64,000 bases of DNA. Source: Amborella trichopoda (Eukaryota > Streptophyta > Magnoliopsida > Amborellales > Amborellaceae). The stretch is from contig NW_006500010.1 of the NCBI RefSeq assembly GCF_000471905.2, positions 199,633 to 263,632 on the forward strand, read 5' to 3'. Under the pieces are notes generated by a model. It saw only the letters and a program-made list of their open reading frames with translations. It was not told the origin of the DNA and searched no databases. This document shows, piece by piece, positions 60,501 to 64,000 of this stretch. Each line of letters starts with the position of its first letter. Position 1 is the stretch's first letter. The translations under genes were made by a program, and so were the position numbers.

Positions 60501-63500
60501 AGACTTAGGATACCGTATCTCGAGAGCTTCTGAAAGCTCCCCTGAAGGTGGATATGGATATTAAGTCGTGGATATGGATAGGGTACCGTATCTCGAAGGC
60601 TGCTGGCCCCTGTGGATACTTCTCCTAGGCATCTCGAGGGCCCTAAAGGTATGAAGGTAGATATGGATGGATATCTTAGGATACGTATCTCGAGGGGCCC
60701 CTGAAGGTATCCCGAGGGGCCCCTAAAGGTAGATATCGATGGATATCTTAGGATACTGTATCCCGAGGGGCCCCTGAAGATATCCCGAGGGGCCCCTGAA
60801 GGTATCTCGAGGGGCCCCTGAAGGTATCCCAAGGGGCCCCTGAAGGTGCTCTGAAGATATGAAGGTAGATATGGATGGATATCTTAGGATACCGTATCCC
60901 GAGGAGCCCCTGAAGGTGCATACAAACCGTATCCTCTCCTCAGGCCGACTGGCCACGTAGGTGGATACGTAGGATACCGCGAAAGGCTGACTGGCCACGA
61001 AGGTGGATACCTAAGATACCGCGGAAGGTGAATATTATGGCCAGCCGAAAGTGGATACCTAGGATACTGTGGAAAGTGGATATTATGTATACGGTGAATA
61101 CCTAGGATACCGCGGAAGGTGGATATTACAGGATAATATGGCCAGCCGAAGGTGGATACCTAGGATACCGTGGAAAGTGGATATTATGTATACGGTGAAT
61201 ACCTAGGATACCATGGAAGGTGGATATTATGTAATATGGTGGATACCGGTCTAGGCGGAGGAAGGTGGACAATTAATATCAAGACAACAATACCGCGGAA
61301 AGTGGATATTATGTATACGATGAATCCCTAGGATACCGCGGAAGGTGGATATTATGCATACGGTGGATACCAGTCTAAGCGGAGGAAGGTGGACGATTAC
61401 TATTGAGACAACAAATCTAAGGTAGATATTAGAAACAGACAACTAATATCTAGGAGAAGGAAGGTGGATATTAGAAACATACAACTAATATCTAGGAGGA
61501 GGAAAGTGGATATTAGAAATAGACAACTAATATCTAGGTGGAGGAAGGTGGAAGAAAGTGGATATTAGAAACAGACAACTAATATCTAGGCGGAGGAAGA
61601 TGGATATTAGAAACAAACAACTAATAAAAATGTGTAACAAAAGGTGGATATTAGATACATACAACTAATATCTAGGCGGAGGAAGGTGGATATTAGAAAC
61701 AGACAACTAATAAAAATGTGTTACGAAAGGTGGATATTAGAAACAGACAATTACAGAGGAAGGTGGATATTAGAAACAAACAACTAATAAAAATGTTACG
61801 AAATCAGACAACTAATAAAAAATGTTACGAAATATTCCACTCTTCGAGGATGCCCTCAATGTAGCGAGGATGACCTCAACGTAGAGGAACATGTACTAGG
61901 GAATATGTGTGACTCGTTCAGATCACAGATCATGAGCTAGCTAGAACAAACTAGATAAATGGAAGAATTCCCTTCACTATAGCTAGCTAGAACAAACTAG
62001 ATAATTTTTTCCAGTAGCAACAAATGGAATGGAAGAATTCCATCCACTATCTAAAAAACGATAGAATGGAAGAATTCCATTCACTATCTAAAATATCTAT
62101 ACCTAAGCTTACGGTGGATACCTAAAGACGTCACAATAGCATGCTAATAAATGACACAATTTTCACGCGATTCGAACGCATTGAGTTGAGTGCGCACGGT
62201 GCGCATGTGCAACAAACTTCATACGGAGGGCAATTTGGTGACACAGTTTTCGCCGATTCGCACACGTTGAGTTGAGTGCACATATGCACCAAACTTCGTA
62301 CGGAGTGCAATTTGGTGGCACTGCGTGCGCACATGTTTGGGGGAATGTGGGGCAATTAGTAGGGTGCGCACAAGCTGCCCCAATTGCGTGCAAAAAACCA
62401 TGAATCACACACGTTGAGTTGAGCACAAGCCGCCACAATTGCGAACAAAAAAGGGCACTTCCCACGAATCGCACGTGTTGAGTTGAGCGTGTGCACCAAA
62501 CTTCGTAAAAAGGGAAATTTGGTGGCACATCTTGCGCACATGTTTGGGGGGAACGTGGGGTGCACATGGGCACAACGCACGCTCAACTCAACGTGTGAGA
62601 TTTGCACAAAAGCCGTGCCCTTTTTTTGTACGCAATTGTGGCGGCTTGTGTACAAATGTGCACCCTACTATTTGCCCCATGTTACCCCAAACATATGCGC
62701 AAGAAGTGCCACCAAATTTCCCTCCGTACGAACTTTGTTGCGCCCCGCGTGTGCGCTCAACTCAATGCATGCGATTAGCGTGAAAACTGTGCCATTTATT
62801 GGCGCGCAATTGTGGCGGCTTGTGCACAATTGTGCACCCTACTATTTATCTTACCCTACTATTTGTCCCACGTTCCCCCAAACACGTGCGCAAGAAGTGT
62901 CACCAAATTGCCCTCCGTACAAAGTTTGGTACACATGCGCACCACGCACGCTCAACTCAACGTGTGCGATTCGTGCAAAAACTGTGCCTTTTTTTGCACG
63001 CAATTGAAGCGACTCATTTACCTTTGTGCACCCTACTACTTGCCCCACGTTCCCCAAACAAGTGCGCAAGAAGTGCCACCAAATTGCCCTCCGTACGAGG
63101 TTTGGTTCACATGCGCACCGCTTGCGCTCAACTCAACGTGTGATATTCGCTCGAAAACCATGCCGTTTTTTGGCGCTCAATTATGGCAGCTATTTGTCCC
63201 ATGTTCCTCCAAACACGTGCGCAAGAAGTGCCGCCAAATTGCCCTCCAAACAACACGTACCGTGCGCGCTCAACTCAACGTGGACTACTCGCGCAAAAAC
63301 CGTGCTCGTAATTGTGGCGGCTTGTGACGATGAATGCCGCAAGCGACAAAACACCATGTATAATAGAGCTACACATTGAGATTACAATACAATCTTATCT
63401 TCAAAGGGGAAATAGTAGTTTCATGCTACACAATCTTCATCAATCTGAAATAGTAGTTTTACATATCACGTATAATAGAGCTAAACATTGAGATTACAAT

Positions 63501-63996
63501 ACATGATATTATAATACAATCTAATCAATCTGAAATAGTAGTTTTAGATATTATGTATAATAAAGCTACACATTGAGATTACAATACATGAAATAGTAGT
63601 TTTAGATATTATGGATAATAAAGCTACACATTGAGATTACAATACATGAGATTACAATACAATCTTATCTTCAAAGGGAATAGTAGTTTCATGTTACATA
63701 TTGGGAAATAGTAGTTTTACCTCCCATGTGCCAATTGTTAGAGATGTTGCAGGGAAATTAATGGCCTTGTTCTGCTGCTTCTCAGCCTTGGTCTTCTTGG
63801 TCTTCTTACTCAATGCCTTGGTTTCTAAATCCATGATTTCTGAATCCAACTGAGTATCATCCTTTTCTGAATCCATGACATCCTCTTCATCCTCACAAGC
63901 CAAAGCTGTTGGTGCTTTGAAGAGTTTCTCCATAAGGTCTACAAATGATGGGGTTTTCTTTAGGGCCAGGCCAATAACATCCCCATTTTTTTCAAC
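47665..63996 (-). CDS. TRF2/HOY1 PH-like domain family protein, 5' end outside window
   Basis: Five exons join in phase on the minus strand: 63721-63996 (may extend beyond the window; a CAG acceptor sits at 63997-63999), 56460-56639, 52366-52472, 51002-51300, 47665-48578, giving about 591 residues. From what I recall of this plant family, the PH-like part has the right order: LALKKTPSFVDLMEKLF, NFPATSLTIGTWE, NPGELTGKCYFGQRRLVWEI, MQWSDITAMRASFPED, and PQPKKHTQWRLASDFTGGQA. The fourth exon aligns weakly with the usual FLQCPPGLLNKHFEKL region. The last exon is low-complexity with internal duplications and is linked only by phase and by a good CAG-GTACCA donor. The fourth exon also stays open to a TAG at 50841 if unspliced. 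Biochemical role unknown; nuclear role inferred from the family name only. Confidence 0.7.
48905..49560. repeat. Tandem duplication of about 325 bp plus GTGATAGAGTG units
   Basis: The block from ACCCATAAGCGCAAAAATTA through CAATGAATTTGCACAGATGG, AAGCTTAGCTTTTGAATGTG and GCTTGGCAGTAACCAATGTT occurs twice. Smaller internal repeats of GTGCAAAAACAATGAATTTG occur within it. After it GAGTGATAGAGTGTGTTGTT recurs to 49680. In the last intron of the TRF2/HOY1-like gene. Confidence 0.85.
49685..50560. repeat. GC-rich tandem array, unit about 30-45 bp
   Basis: More than twenty units of the form GCGGGCTAGGCGGATGTACC followed by TGGGCGGGCGCCCAGG. Base composition is sharply GC-rich compared with the AT-rich surroundings. 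Many CG dinucleotides are kept and some GGCGCC centres are self-complementary. It lies inside the last intron (48579-51001) of the TRF2/HOY1-like gene; the unit reappears in part up to 50700 next to T-runs. Confidence 0.9.
51424..51773. mobile_element. Family B MITE (350 bp), perfect 9-bp target duplication
   Basis: Element from GGGCGTGGTTCGCGCAACCT to CTTATATAAATTTTTTCC, flanked by AAATATAAA at 51415-51423 and 51774-51782. Weak inverted ends (AACCTTAAG against GGTTGCAACCTTA). It defines family B as Mutator-like. Located in the intron between exons 51002-51300 and 52366-52472. Confidence 0.8.
51840..52235. repeat. Local short duplications
   Basis: Two copies of a block TATCTTTT-ATTTCCCAATTATTACTA through CTAAGTAAACCTTTATCCTT (51880-52015), and two of GATAATGTGGAAATGGTAGT with a CTGCATTTGGATTACTTATT part (52082-52232). 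Confidence 0.7.
52495..52740. mobile_element. Family F-like element, diverged short copy
   Basis: Begins with ACTGAACTAGCCACTAATCC and ends with AAACCGGCCGACC and CATCCATCTGGTC motifs around an AT-rich core, reminiscent of 23529-24062 and 25131-25642. Homology is weak. Confidence 0.35.
53115..55180 (-). mobile_element. TRIM-like LTR cluster without coding capacity
   Basis: LTR-like units starting TGTGAAGAGT and ending TTTCACA (plus strand) recur at 53115-53470, 54300-54716, 54717-54952 and 54954-55180. Shared internal motifs are CCATTAATCGTATGAATATA, TGTCTTTTATAGACAAATTA and GATATTGTATCTACCCTTCC. Between the first and second is an internal region of about 780 bp. On the minus strand it is bounded by a primer-binding-site-like ATGGTATCAAAACAAGG (near 54245-54262) and a purine tract GAGTTTGAGAGGCAGTG (near 53470-53490). 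No gag or pol is seen. The extra LTRs look like tandem or solo copies. Confidence 0.7.
54496..54680. mobile_element. Family D hairpin MITE (185 bp), perfect 9-bp target duplication
   Basis: GAGTAATGATCCTATGAGAC at the left and its inverted partner ending GATCATTACTC at the right. TTATAATAT flanks both sides (54487-54495 and 54681-54689). It sits inside one of the TRIM-like LTRs, so it moved after that LTR was present. Confidence 0.85.
55600..55745. repeat. 26-bp tandem repeat TTTGTCAAATTTTTAACAAAGTAA
   Basis: Three consecutive copies, each itself an imperfect inverted repeat (AACTTTGTCAAA / TTTAACAAAGT). Preceded by a 60-bp direct duplication (55553-55680, GAAATAATTATAAAAGTGCC). Confidence 0.75.
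55820..55915. repeat. 46-bp tandem duplication
   Basis: CTATGGCATTTTGCAATATT followed by AAACTTGGCTTGGGCCTTGA occurs twice in tandem. Confidence 0.8.
57175..57610. repeat. Tandem repeat TCCTAACATTATGGTCATGG, unit about 60-100 bp
   Basis: Five units with TCTTCTCCTAACATTATGGT, CTTATTTTATTATGTTGGTA, and, in some, TTTGGAGGTCTAATTTCATT. In the 7.1-kb first visible intron of the TRF2/HOY1-like gene. Confidence 0.8.
57640..57970. repeat. CTCTAGAGTGTGTTTCTTTA short tandem repeat
   Basis: Units of about 20-30 bp built on the palindrome CTCTAGAG followed by TGTTTCTTTA. Confidence 0.85.
57970..61250. repeat. Large array based on CCTGAAGGTGGATACCTAGG
   Basis: About 3 kb of sequence (outside the gap) consisting of shuffled short modules: GAAGGTGGATACCTAG, GATATGGATATTAAGATCCT, GATATCCTAGTGG, GTATCTCGAGGGCTC, ATCCCGAGGGGCCCC. 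The left part (57970-58570) carries the modules mostly in the opposite orientation (TATCCACC), the right part in the forward orientation, with the switch hidden in the gap. All six frames show spurious open stretches. Lies wholly inside an intron. Confidence 0.85.
58571..58920. other. Assembly gap (350 N)
   Basis: Run of N inside the satellite-like array. Confidence 0.99.
61250..61840. repeat. 42-bp tandem array GGAAGGTGGATATTAGAAAC
   Basis: About ten units of GGAAGGTGGATATTAGAAAC followed by AGACAACTAATATCTAGGCG, some with AATAAAAATGTGTTACGA replacing the tail. It shares GAAGGTGGATA with the adjacent larger array, so it probably derives from it. Confidence 0.85.
62155..63335. repeat. Satellite-like array, unit 140-195 bp, with inversion
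   Basis: Units contain CTCAACTCAACGTGTGCGAT, a CAATTGTGGCGGCTTGTG part, CCCCACGTTCCCCCAAACA and GTGCCACCAAATTGCCCTCC. From 62155 to about 62560 the units are in one orientation, and from about 62570 to 63335 in the reverse. Moderately GC-rich and rich in CG and GCGCA. Open frames through it are products of the repeat. Confidence 0.85.
63340..63715. repeat. Tandem repeat ATAGAGCTACACATTGAGAT, unit about 60-80 bp
   Basis: About five units with ACACATTGAGATTACAATAC and GAAATAGTAGTTTTA. The array ends directly at the donor of exon 63721-63996. Confidence 0.85.
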
Positions 63997-64000
63997 CTGC

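Noticed and set aside
60260..60832. 190-codon minus-strand open frame rich in GPSGYLQGP
   Set aside because: Lies wholly in the short-module array; periodic translation of a repeat lacking stops, no domain.
62483..63327. Several overlapping frames of 83-174 codons rich in Cys, Pro, Asn
   Set aside because: Translations of the 140-195-bp satellite in several frames at once; no family resemblance.

Overview
This is nuclear DNA of a flowering plant. The genes have many exons with GT-AG introns, the background is AT-rich, and the intergenic DNA is packed with plant-type MITEs, RTE and L1 LINE remnants and Ty1/copia LTR elements. The RTE 3' ends with short TCATCATC-type tails and the copia PBS are typical of angiosperms. 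I cannot name the species.

Left part (1-20,000): a degenerate tandem repeat opens the window (1-705). Next come the last two exons of an unrecognised plus-strand gene (4277-5259). Tail-to-tail with it lies a complete 15-exon MCM7 gene on the minus strand (7382-18580, 720 residues when spliced by eye), the replicative-helicase subunit called PROLIFERA in Arabidopsis. Its leader appears to carry an intron and two short uORFs, and two consensus E2F sites sit at 19807-19845, as expected for an S-phase gene.

Middle part (20,000-43,000): no complete protein gene was found. It is a transposon graveyard. At least four families of Mutator-like MITEs are present, several with readable 9-bp target duplications and one copy nested in another family. 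There is an RTE LINE split by GC-rich organelle-like DNA, a pair of hAT- or MULE-like elements, a heavy-metal-associated (HMA) domain exon (30660-30859), a decayed tRNA-His gene (40143-40214), GA-rich minisatellites (especially 41101-42780) and one assembly gap (36360-36621).

Right part (43,000-64,000): an internally deleted copia element with 179-bp LTRs, then a large minus-strand gene of the plant TRF2/HOY1 PH-like family (47665 to beyond 63996). Its five visible exons are short, but its introns are inflated by a succession of unrelated tandem arrays, a string of TRIM-like LTRs, MITEs and a second gap (58571-58920). An in-frame TAG near its 3' end aligns with a CAG codon of a neighbouring internal repeat, and the frame stays open 94 codons further.

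MCM7 and the TRF2/HOY1-like gene show no operon-like relation. The strongest observations concern genome architecture and transposon nesting. I found no convincing wholly new molecular system.
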